Origin: Oscillospiraceae bacterium
Lineage (GTDB): Bacteria > Bacillota > Clostridia > Oscillospirales > Acutalibacteraceae
Assembly: GCA_003517915.1 (NCBI GenBank)
Contig: DOZQ01000153.1
Coordinates: 1-5,382 of the forward strand
DNA length: 5,382 nt
Direction of reading: 5' to 3'
Part shown: in pieces, positions 1 to 5,382 of the stretch
How positions within the stretch are numbered: position 1 is the first letter of the stretch
Layout of the letters: each line of letters starts with the position of its first letter
Program-made: the position numbers and the translations under genes
The notes under the pieces: model-generated
Databases searched by the model: none
Seen by the model: the letters and a program-made list of their open reading frames with translations, nothing else
What the model was told of the DNA's origin: nothing

Positions 1-53
1 ACCAGGGCCTGTCCATAGGCGTCACGGGTCGCTTTTTTTACTATTTCTGCCAT
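1..53 (-). CDS. Transketolase, C-terminal subunit (5' end only)
   Basis: Only the first 17 codons plus two bases are inside the window; the gene runs off the left edge. The translation begins MAEIVKKATRDAYGQAL. The KKATRDAYG stretch is the typical opening of the separately encoded transketolase C-terminal subunit, which carries the pyrimidine-binding and C-terminal domains and pairs with the N-terminal subunit encoded immediately upstream. The frame is open back to a TGA at 84-86, so ATG codons at 53 and 65 are both possible. The ATG at 53 is preferred because GGAG sits 6 nt upstream of it, whereas the G-run ahead of ATG-65 lies only about one base from that codon. The gap to the upstream gene is 54 nt, consistent with co-transcription. 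The identification rests on a very short peptide plus context. Confidence 0.82.
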   Translation of the reverse strand, partial: MAEIVKKATRDAYGQAL

Positions 54-59
54 ATCAAG

Positions 60-63
60 CTCC
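60..63 (-). promoter_or_regulatory. Ribosome binding site deciding the start of the transketolase C-terminal subunit
   Basis: On the minus strand GGAG is followed by the 6-nt spacer CTTGAT and the ATG at 53. A second, in-frame ATG at 65 overlaps this site and has only a G-run (67-71) directly against it, which is too close to work well. This favours the shorter start. Initiation at 65 would add just four residues (MELD). Confidence 0.5.
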
Positions 64-107
64 ATTCCCCCGCGATTGTGCGGTCATTTTTGTTATTTCT
101 ATTTGTA

Positions 108-947
108 TCAGTCAAGAGCGTCAAGCCCGGCGCGCAGCTCTTCCATAGCTTTGTTATACTGCTCTTCATTCGGCGCGGTGCCGTGCCAGCTGACTTGATT
201 TTCCATAAAGGATACTCCCCGACCCTTGACGGTTTTTCCGATAATCGCCGTCGGACGGCCTTTTTCCTCGCGCGCTTCTTTAAAAGCGGCGTCCAGCTGT
301 TCAAAGTCATTGCCGTTAATTTCAATTGCGCGCCAGCCAAACGCAATGAATTTTTCGCCTATAGGATAGGGGGAATTGACCTCTTCGACCGTTCCGTCGA
401 TCTGCAAGCCGTTGTTGTCGACGAAAACACACAAATTGTCAAGTTCTTTATGCGCCGCGAACATGGCGGCCTCCCAAACCTGACCCTCTTCGATCTCGCC
501 GTCGCCCAGCACGGCGTAAACCCGGTAGGCTTTGCCACCAAGCTTGCCAGACAGCGCCATGCCGGCCGCGGCGGAAATGCCCTGACCCAAAGAACCGGTG
601 GACATATCGACCCCGGGAGTACCCTTTTTGTCGGGGTGTCCCTGCAGCATATGTCCGGGCTTGCGCAGATATTTGAGTTCCCCGGTATCAAAATAACCTC
701 TGTTCGCCAAAGCCGCATACAGCGCCGGAGCCGTATGGCCTTTGGAGAGCACAAACCTGTCGCGTTCGTCCCACTTTGGATTTTTGGGGTTGATTCTCAT
801 GCCTTCAAAATAGAGATAGGTCAGCGCGTCAGCCACCGAAAGCGAGCCGCCCGGATGTCCCGACTTTGCATTATAGACCCCCTCGATTACGCCCATTCTG
901 ACCCTTGCGGCCATTTTTTTGAGCTCCTTCAAAATGGTTTTTTCCAT
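108..947 (-). CDS. Transketolase, N-terminal (ThDP pyrophosphate-binding) subunit
   Basis: This 279-residue protein is the N-terminal half of a split transketolase, a cytoplasmic ThDP enzyme that moves two-carbon ketol units between sugar phosphates in the non-oxidative pentose phosphate pathway. Visible family motifs, counted from the chosen start, are SGHPGGSLS at 29-37, the KGHTAPALYA block at 69-78, the GHMLQGHPD block at 98-106, GSLGQG at 118-123 and the ThDP/Mg binding motif from GDGE (148-151) to the NN pair (178-179). Near the end is KTVKGRGVSFMEN followed by WHG at 254-256, supplying a conserved active-site histidine. The length matches stand-alone N-terminal subunits, and the pyrimidine-binding half follows 54 nt downstream. 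The ATG at 947 is chosen because AGGAGG lies 5 nt upstream. An in-frame ATG at 983 would add 12 residues but has no ribosome binding site. No key residue appears to be missing. Confidence 0.96.
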   Translation of the reverse strand: MEKTILKELKKMAARVRMGVIEGVYNAKSGHPGGSLSVADALTYLYFEGMRINPKNPKWDERDRFVLSKGHTAPALYAALANRGYFDTGELKYLRKPGHMLQGHPDKKGTPGVDMSTGSLGQGISAAAGMALSGKLGGKAYRVYAVLGDGEIEEGQVWEAAMFAAHKELDNLCVFVDNNGLQIDGTVEEVNSPYPIGEKFIAFGWRAIEINGNDFEQLDAAFKEAREEKGRPTAIIGKTVKGRGVSFMENQVSWHGTAPNEEQYNKAMEELRAGLDALD

Positions 948-952
948 AGTTC

Positions 953-958
953 CCTCCT
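953..958 (-). promoter_or_regulatory. Strong ribosome binding site fixing the transketolase N-subunit start
   Basis: A perfect AGGAGG on the minus strand is followed by the 5-nt spacer GAACT and the ATG at 947. Its strength rules out the longer start at 983, because the site would then lie within the coding sequence and that upstream ATG has no purine-rich site of its own. Confidence 0.88.
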
Positions 959-987
959 GTAATTCAGTTTCACCTACCAACATATGC

Positions 988-1005
988 AGTCAAATAATTT
1001 TGACT
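988..1005. promoter_or_regulatory. 18-nt palindrome, possible operator or small leader hairpin
   Basis: The minus strand reads AGTCAAAATTATTTGACT: two perfect 7-bp arms around a 4-nt centre. It lies 30 nt upstream of the transketolase ribosome binding site. If the TATAAT at 1030-1035 is the -10 element, it sits roughly 20 to 35 nt downstream of transcription start. That position suits a roadblock operator or a small RNA hairpin. The arms contain TTGACT, which resembles a -35 box, but there is no matching -10 at the right distance on the minus strand. The regulator family cannot be named from the sequence. Confidence 0.4.
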
Positions 1006-1012
1006 ATATTAA

Positions 1013-1064
1013 TTAGAGCAATTTAATTTATTATAGATTATGAGGAATAATCAAATTACTCTAA
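1013..1064. repeat. 52-nt AT-rich imperfect palindrome upstream of the transketolase genes
   Basis: The arms at 1013-1028 and 1049-1064 are complementary over 16 positions, around a 20-nt centre. On the plus strand the left arm reads TTAGAGCAATTTAATT, and the reverse complement of the right arm reads TTAGAGTAATTTGATT. The two differences are both transitions. In RNA from the minus strand, the direction in which the genes are read, both become G-U wobbles, so all 16 positions could pair. A one-base bulge allows three more pairs on the inside and a two-base bulge four more on the outside. A perfect TATAAT lies in the central part. It could be an inverted pair of regulator sites or an RNA stem. 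Confidence 0.55.
1030..1035 (-). promoter_or_regulatory. Probable -10 box of the transketolase promoter
   Basis: The minus strand carries a perfect TATAAT here, 82 nt before the transketolase start codon and downstream of the proposed terminator of the preceding operon. At a 17-nt spacer the upstream hexamer is TAATTT, a poor -35. A better match, TTGATT, is only 13 nt away. If real, the promoter is probably weak at -35 and may depend on the AT-rich surroundings or an activator. Transcription would start near 1023, giving a leader of about 75 nt. Confidence 0.4.
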
Positions 1065-1075
1065 AATAATGATTT

Positions 1076-1117
1076 AAAAATCGTCTTTCCCGCCGAAGGT
1101 CTTTTTTCGGGCTCGGG
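1076..1117 (-). terminator. Probable imperfect intrinsic terminator after the HAD phosphatase gene
   Basis: On the minus strand CCCG (1114-1117) and CCGAA (1106-1110), separated by a 3-nt bulge, pair with TTCGG (1093-1097) and CGGG (1089-1092) around an 8-nt loop. The result is a GC-rich 9-bp stem. Five T residues follow at 1076-1080, but eight bases separate them from the stem, so this is not a textbook terminator. It begins 26 nt after the phosphatase stop codon, the expected place to end the ileS-lspA-rluD-phosphatase transcript. Confidence 0.42.
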
Positions 1118-1142
1118 CGCTTTGCACTATAAAAGCACGTTT

Positions 1143-1961
1143 TTATTCTGTCAGACTTTTTTCCAAATAAGCGATAAAATCTCCGACTGCTCCATCCTCA
1201 CAGGGCGCCGCGATATAATCGGCGGCGTTTTTCACCTCGGGAGGCGCACCCTCGGGAGCAGCGCCTATACCCGCCGCCTTAATCATCTCAATATCGTTGC
1301 TGAAATCGCCTATGGCATAGGTGTTCTTCATATCAATATCATAAGCTTCGGCCAGTTGCCTGAGCGCCTCGCCCTTGTTGACTCCGCTCGGCAAAAGCTC
1401 CAGATATATGGGAGAAGACAAGACGACGTAGGAATTTGCGTGCCGCTTTTCTTTGTAAATTGCTTCAAGTCTTAAAAGCTCTTCATGCTCGGACGGAAAC
1501 AGCACCTTGTTCCAGCTTTTGCCCATCACCTCGTCCAAACCTGCGGCGCGGTGCGGAAGCTTTTCGGCGCCCACATGATCGCGCACCCTTTTATGGTCGT
1601 TTATGACAAACAGCTCCGCCCCGCTGTGTATCTCCATACCCACATCGGGACAAGCCGCAAGCAGCTCACGGCATAAAAGCTTTGTGTCACGCGAAAGCTC
1701 CCTGCGCCACAAAAATTTTTCCGCGTGATAATCGTAAAGCCCCGCGCCGTTGAATACAATCGCGGGCATGTCGGTTTCCAGCATATCGTAATAGCGTCTT
1801 GCCGAAACCATCGACCGCCCGGTGGCCACCGTAAATTTCCCGCCGGCGGCACGGTAGCGCTCAAGGGCTTTTTTGTTTAGCTCTGGGAGTTTAAAATCCC
1901 GTGTTATCATCGTACCGTCGATGTCGGAAACAAGCAGAGTGCCGGTAAAATCAAGCTTCAT
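1143..1961 (-). CDS. Cof-type HAD-superfamily (subclass IIB) phosphatase
   Basis: This 272-residue protein is a soluble haloacid-dehalogenase-fold hydrolase of the Cof family, whose members usually dephosphorylate sugar phosphates or other small phosphometabolites. All four HAD motifs are visible. Motif I is SDIDGT, with the nucleophile D13 and the acid/base D15. Motif II is TVATGR, with T47. Motif III is K196 in GVNKGEAL. Motif IV is GDFSNDIEMI, with Mg-binding D219 and D223. Residues of roughly 80-190 form the C2-type cap that normally sets substrate choice. The tail NAADYIAAPCEDGAVGDFI is typical of the family. The length is normal. The ATG at 1961 has GGAGG 4 nt upstream. It lies 50 nt after the rluD stop, probably as the last gene of that operon, and is followed by a likely terminator. 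The substrate cannot be predicted. Nothing links it functionally to the upstream genes. Confidence 0.93.
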   Translation of the reverse strand: MKLDFTGTLLVSDIDGTMITRDFKLPELNKKALERYRAAGGKFTVATGRSMVSARRYYDMLETDMPAIVFNGAGLYDYHAEKFLWRRELSRDTKLLCRELLAACPDVGMEIHSGAELFVINDHKRVRDHVGAEKLPHRAAGLDEVMGKSWNKVLFPSEHEELLRLEAIYKEKRHANSYVVLSSPIYLELLPSGVNKGEALRQLAEAYDIDMKNTYAIGDFSNDIEMIKAAGIGAAPEGAPPEVKNAADYIAAPCEDGAVGDFIAYLEKSLTE

Positions 1962-2011
1962 AAATCCTCCGTGATAAGAGTTATATCCTATAAATAAATA
2001 TATGGTTTTAG

Positions 2012-2965
2012 TTATATCCGGCGCAACGCCGCCTTAAAATAATCCGGCAACGGAGAGTCAAACTCCATGCGCCCGCCCGTGGCCGGGTGGATAAATCCCA
2101 CTTTTTTAGCATGCAGGCATTGACCTTCAAGCCCTGGAAAAGCCTTTTTTGCGCAATATACCTCGTCGCCCAGCACCGGATGTCCAACCGATGCCAGATG
2201 CACCCTTATCTGGTGGGTGCGCCCGGTTTCAAGCCGCAGGCGCAAATGCGCGTGTTTGGGATACGCAGTGATCAGCTCGTAATGCGTAACGGCTGGCCTG
2301 CCGTTTTTATGGTTCACCGCCATCTGCTTGCGCTTTACAGGATGCCGGCCTATCGGAGCGTCTATTGTTCCGCTCTGTTTGCCAGGCTGACCGTGTACCA
2401 CCGCCTCATATTCGCGAAGCAAAGAGTGTGCGGCTATCTGCTGTGACAATGCCAAATGCGCCGCGTCGGTTTTTGCGGCCAAAAGCAGCCCGCTGGTCAA
2501 CCGGTCGATACGGTGGACGATACCGGGGCGTAGCGTGCCGCCTATACCCGCAAGGCTGTCGCCGCAGTGATAGAGCAGCGCGTGCACCAGCGTACCCTCA
2601 TAGTGCCCCGGTGCGGGATGCACCACCATCCCCTTGGGCTTGTTGATTACCAGCAGATGCGCGTCCTCATATAAAATGTCAAGCGGAATATTTTCAGGGG
2701 TCAGCTCGGCCGGCTTAGGCGCGGGCAAAAACACCTCCGCTTTCATACCTGCACTCAGCATATAGCTTTTAGGACGAGCCTTCCCGTTCACCAAAACATG
2801 CCCCTGTTCTATAAGAGACGCGGCGGCGCTTCTGGAAAGCTCCGTGAGCTCTTCGGCCAAAAAGCGGTCGAGCCTTATCGGCTCCGGCCTGTCACAGCAT
2901 AAAACAAATTCTTTACCGGCGGCATTTTCCGCCTCGTCGGAGGTAACAGGATAAGTATTGTTCAT
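2012..2965 (-). CDS. rluD: RluA/RluD-family 23S rRNA pseudouridine synthase
   Basis: This 317-residue enzyme isomerises specific uridines to pseudouridine in RNA; RluD-type members modify large-subunit rRNA. After about 28 poorly conserved residues comes an S4-like RNA-binding domain (about 30-80: RLDRFLAEEL through HVLVNGK). The catalytic domain follows, with INKPKGMVVHPAPG at 107-120, HRIDRLTSGLLL at 151-162 (catalytic D154), REYEAVV at 184-190 and the LETGRTHQIRVHLA block at 245-258. RL replaces the frequent K-D pair after the catalytic Asp, in positions that vary within the family. The start overlaps the lspA stop in an ATGA (2962-2965) and has only a weak GGA upstream, suggesting translational coupling. 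The lspA-rluD order matches that of B. subtilis lspA-ylyB. The family is certain; the exact target uridines are inferred from context. Confidence 0.93.
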   Translation of the reverse strand: MNNTYPVTSDEAENAAGKEFVLCCDRPEPIRLDRFLAEELTELSRSAAASLIEQGHVLVNGKARPKSYMLSAGMKAEVFLPAPKPAELTPENIPLDILYEDAHLLVINKPKGMVVHPAPGHYEGTLVHALLYHCGDSLAGIGGTLRPGIVHRIDRLTSGLLLAAKTDAAHLALSQQIAAHSLLREYEAVVHGQPGKQSGTIDAPIGRHPVKRKQMAVNHKNGRPAVTHYELITAYPKHAHLRLRLETGRTHQIRVHLASVGHPVLGDEVYCAKKAFPGLEGQCLHAKKVGFIHPATGGRMEFDSPLPDYFKAALRRI

Positions 2966-3465
2966 ACATTTCCGTCCGGCTCTTCCGGCAGTTCCTTTGC
3001 CGCTTTTTTACCGCTGTATTCCTTTTTTATATCCTTCACAAAATGTATAATGACAAGCGCAGCCCCGGCGACGACAAAGCAATCCGCAAGGTTGAAAACA
3101 TAAAAGTTCAAAAAGCGCAGGTCGATAAAATCGGTTACAAAGCCGAAGGCGACGCGGTCTATCAGGTTGCCGAAGCCTCCAGCTAAAATCAGGAAGGCCG
3201 CCCAGACAAGCAGTCTTGTTTTCAGCATTCGCCGTACCAGCAAAACCACGCCCACGGCCAGCAGCAGCGCGACAATCACGGAAAACACCCAGCGCTGATC
3301 TTTAAACCAGCCGAACGCCACTCCCGTATTGCGGATATAGGAAATGTGCAGCACGCCGGGAATAAGCGGCATTGTATCATACTGCTCGAAATTCAGTTTG
3401 ATTAAAAGCTTTGACGCCTGATCCAAAATCAGAAGCAGCGCCGAAACGATCAGCGGTTTTTTCAT
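2962..3465 (-). CDS. lspA: Lipoprotein signal peptidase (signal peptidase II)
   Basis: LspA is an integral membrane aspartyl protease. It cuts the signal peptide from prolipoproteins just before the lipid-modified cysteine, after Lgt has acted. The 167-residue product has the expected four membrane segments (about 5-23, 58-77, 84-101 and 124-143). Family motifs are DQASK at 15-19, YIRNTGVAFG at 43-52, GGFGNLIDR at 96-104 with N100 and R104, and the catalytic aspartates D112 in VTDFID and D128 in FNLADC. A charged cytoplasmic tail (about 144-167) follows the last helix. The ATG at 3465 has GGGAGG 10 nt upstream and lies 33 nt after the ileS stop; the stop overlaps the rluD start by 4 nt. The gene appears intact. 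Confidence 0.97.
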   Translation of the reverse strand: MKKPLIVSALLLILDQASKLLIKLNFEQYDTMPLIPGVLHISYIRNTGVAFGWFKDQRWVFSVIVALLLAVGVVLLVRRMLKTRLLVWAAFLILAGGFGNLIDRVAFGFVTDFIDLRFLNFYVFNLADCFVVAGAALVIIHFVKDIKKEYSGKKAAKELPEEPDGNV

Positions 3466-3498
3466 CCGGATATTACCTCCCGCAAAAATAGTCTGAGA

Positions 3499-5382
3499 TT
3501 AATCCTCCAGCACTCCCGCGCATCTCGCGCAAATTGTCGGATGCGAAGAGTTTTGGCCGATGTCCCCTGTATATATCCAGCAACGTTCGCATTTCTCACC
3601 CTCAGCCTTGGCTACCGTAACGCCCAGACCGGGAAGCTCGCCGGTAAAGTAGCCGCCTTTTTGTGAGACAAGCTCAGCCTGAGAGACTATAAACAGGCCG
3701 GGAAGCTTATCCTCCTCCAGACGCAGCGTCTCATAAAGCTCCTCGTCTGCGGCGTAAATCGTAAGGCGCGCTTCAAGCGACGCGCCGATTTCTTTTTTTG
3801 CCCTTGAAAGCTCAAGCGCCTTCATAACGTCGTTCCTCACCGAGTGGAGCTTTTCCCAGTGCGCCATAAATTCGGCGTCCTGAGGCAGACCCAGTTGTCT
3901 CGGAATATCGTTGAAGATTACATGTTCGGCGCTGCGTGAGGAATCATGCGGCATCGCCTGCCAGATTTCATCCGCCGTAAAAGCCAGAATCGGCGCTATT
4001 ATCAGCGTAAGCGCGTCGAGCAGCTTATAAATGGCGGTCTGCGCCGCACGGCGGGTTTTGCCGTCGGTTTTTTCGACATACAGCCTGTCCTTGAGTACGT
4101 CAAGATAAAAATTAGAAAGATCGGTCACGCAGAAGTTGTGCACCGCGTGAAAGATTATATGATATTCAAAATTTTCATATGCCTCATGCACACGGTCAAG
4201 CAACTGCTGCATGCGGCAAAGCGTATAGCGGTCTATAGGCTCGAGTTCACTCAGCTCCACCATATCTTTGTCGGGATTAAAATCGCTTATGCAGCCCAAA
4301 ATAAACCGCGCCGTATTGCGTATTTTGCGGTAGATTTCACTCAGCTGCTTTAAAATATCCTTGGATATGCGCACGTCCGCGTGGTAATCGCTTGAGGCGA
4401 CCCACAGCCGCAGGATATCCGCGCCGTACTGATCGACAATCTCCTGCGGCAAAATCCCGTTGCCGAGGGATTTTGACATCTTTTTGCCGTCACCGTCCAC
4501 GACCCAGCCGTGGCTCACGACAGTATTAAACGGCGCGCGGCCTGAGGTGGCCACCGCCGTAAGCAGCGAGGACTGGAACCAGCCGCGGTACTGATCGGAG
4601 CCCTCTAAATACACATCCGCCGGCCAGCGCAGATAGTCACGCTCTTTCAGTACAGCCTCATGGCTGACGCCAGAATCAAACCAGACATCCATTATGTCGG
4701 TTTCTTTTATAAATTCCCCGCAGCCGCATTTTTCACAGACTGTACCCTCCGGCACAAACCGGGAGGCGTCGCTCGCGTACCACGCGTCCGCGCCTTCATT
4801 TTTGAAAATCCTGGAGATGACAGCTATGGTTTCGGGGGTTATAAGCTCCCTGCCGCAGTCCTTGCAGTAAAGAATCGGCAGCGGAACGCCCCATATGCGC
4901 TGGCGGGAGATGCACCAGTCGCTCCGGTCGACCACCATGTTGGTGATACGACCCTCGCCCCACGCGGGTACCCATTTAGTGTTCTTTATAGCCTGAACCG
5001 CGTCATTTTTAAACGGCTCAATGGAGCAAAACCACTGCTCGGTTGCGCGGAAAAGAATCGGATCCTTACAGCGCCAGCAGTGCGGGTATTGATGTATAAT
5101 CTTTTTGACGGCAAGCATATGCCCCGTCTGCTCGAGCCGCTTCGCAATGACCTTGCCCGCCTCGCCGGTCGTAAGTCCCGCGATGAAATCACCGGCCTCG
5201 GCGGTCATGTAGCCCCTGTCGTCCACAGGGACAATCATCGGCAGCTCTTTGTAATTTCTAGCGACCTCAAAGTCCTCCACGCCATGCCCAGGCGCGGTAT
5301 GGACTACGCCGGTGCCGCTTTCAAGCGTCACATGGTCGCCTGTTATCACCAGTGAATCCCGCTGTAAAAAAGGATGCGCCGT
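3499..5382 (-). CDS. ileS: Isoleucyl-tRNA synthetase (5' end missing)
   Basis: The last 627 residues of class I IleS are present. The frame is open to the right edge, where it begins TAHPFLQRDSL; about 300 residues, including the HIGH motif, should lie outside. IleS charges tRNA-Ile and hydrolyses mischarged valine. In visible numbering, the CP1 editing domain shows GTGVVHTAPGHG at 23-34. CWRC at 102-105 probably pairs with an N-terminal cysteine pair outside the window. A second probable Zn site has cysteines 173, 176, 216, 219 and/or 221. CISRQR is at 157-162, DVWFDSG at 232-238 and KMSKS at 301-305 (bases 4468-4482). The anticodon-binding helical domain follows, and a C-terminal zinc finger uses C598, C601, C618 and C621. 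Overall similarity is to Bacillus/Clostridium-type IleS. A T-box leader is often found ahead of this gene but would be outside the window. Confidence 0.97.
   Translation of the reverse strand, partial: TAHPFLQRDSLVITGDHVTLESGTGVVHTAPGHGVEDFEVARNYKELPMIVPVDDRGYMTAEAGDFIAGLTTGEAGKVIAKRLEQTGHMLAVKKIIHQYPHCWRCKDPILFRATEQWFCSIEPFKNDAVQAIKNTKWVPAWGEGRITNMVVDRSDWCISRQRIWGVPLPILYCKDCGRELITPETIAVISRIFKNEGADAWYASDASRFVPEGTVCEKCGCGEFIKETDIMDVWFDSGVSHEAVLKERDYLRWPADVYLEGSDQYRGWFQSSLLTAVATSGRAPFNTVVSHGWVVDGDGKKMSKSLGNGILPQEIVDQYGADILRLWVASSDYHADVRISKDILKQLSEIYRKIRNTARFILGCISDFNPDKDMVELSELEPIDRYTLCRMQQLLDRVHEAYENFEYHIIFHAVHNFCVTDLSNFYLDVLKDRLYVEKTDGKTRRAAQTAIYKLLDALTLIIAPILAFTADEIWQAMPHDSSRSAEHVIFNDIPRQLGLPQDAEFMAHWEKLHSVRNDVMKALELSRAKKEIGASLEARLTIYAADEELYETLRLEEDKLPGLFIVSQAELVSQKGGYFTGELPGLGVTVAKAEGEKCERCWIYTGDIGQNSSHPTICARCAGVLED

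Noticed and set aside
78..962. Long open frame of 294 codons on the plus strand, antisense to the transketolase N-subunit
   Set aside because: It lies almost wholly opposite a gene with clear transketolase motifs. Its translation has no recognisable domain, and it has no credible ribosome binding site. It is a codon-usage shadow.
948..983. Longer transketolase N-subunit starting at the ATG at 983
   Set aside because: There is no Shine-Dalgarno sequence ahead of it, the added 12 residues are not family-like, and a perfect AGGAGG lies 5 nt before the ATG at 947.
988..993. Minus-strand TTGACT as a -35 box for transketolase
   Set aside because: At 16 to 19 nt downstream there is no TATAAT-like hexamer, and transcription would start against the ribosome binding site.
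1119..1138. Second hairpin just after the phosphatase stop (GCTTT pairing with AAAGC around an 8-nt loop)
   Set aside because: The stem is short, is not followed by a T-run, and when extended competes for a base with the better GC-rich hairpin next to it.
1980..1985. TATAAC on the minus strand as a -10 box for the HAD phosphatase
   Set aside because: The hexamer at a 17-nt spacer is AAACCA, unlike a -35, and the leader would be only about a dozen bases. Read-through from rluD explains expression more simply.
4660..5355. Open frame of 231 codons on the plus strand, antisense to ileS
   Set aside because: It is fully opposite a conserved part of IleS, has no recognisable family features and no promoter context.

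Overview
The window looks like ordinary chromosomal housekeeping DNA from a Gram-positive (Firmicutes) bacterium, most likely a member of the Clostridia of moderate GC content. Three things support this. The gene order ileS-lspA-rluD is the conserved Firmicutes arrangement. The IleS sequence is of the Bacillus/Clostridium type, with extra cysteine pairs often seen in anaerobes. Transketolase is encoded as two separate subunit genes, which is common in Clostridia. Shine-Dalgarno sites are mostly strong. The exact lineage cannot be read from this window.

Every gene lies on the minus strand, so transcription runs from high to low coordinates. In that order: the C-terminal two thirds of isoleucyl-tRNA synthetase (3499-5382, start outside the window), lipoprotein signal peptidase lspA (2962-3465), an RluD-type 23S rRNA pseudouridine synthase (2012-2965, overlapping lspA by an ATGA), and a Cof-type HAD phosphatase (1143-1961). 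Gaps are 33, -4 and 50 nt, so these four probably form one operon, which appears to end at an imperfect hairpin with a T-run at 1076-1117. An AT-rich control region follows (about 960-1075). Then come the N-terminal transketolase subunit (108-947) and the first 17 codons of the C-terminal subunit (1-53), probably a second transcription unit.

The first unit combines translation (tRNA-Ile charging, ribosome modification) with lipoprotein maturation; the HAD phosphatase is an unrelated passenger of unknown substrate. The second unit encodes one enzyme, transketolase, of the non-oxidative pentose phosphate pathway, split into its ThDP pyrophosphate-binding half and its pyrimidine-binding half.

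No mobile element, CRISPR array, RNA gene or evident new biological system was found. The most notable unexplained structure is the control region ahead of the transketolase genes. It has a 52-nt AT-rich imperfect palindrome with 16-bp arms around a perfect TATAAT, and a separate 18-nt palindrome downstream. This suggests a dedicated regulator or a structured leader RNA.
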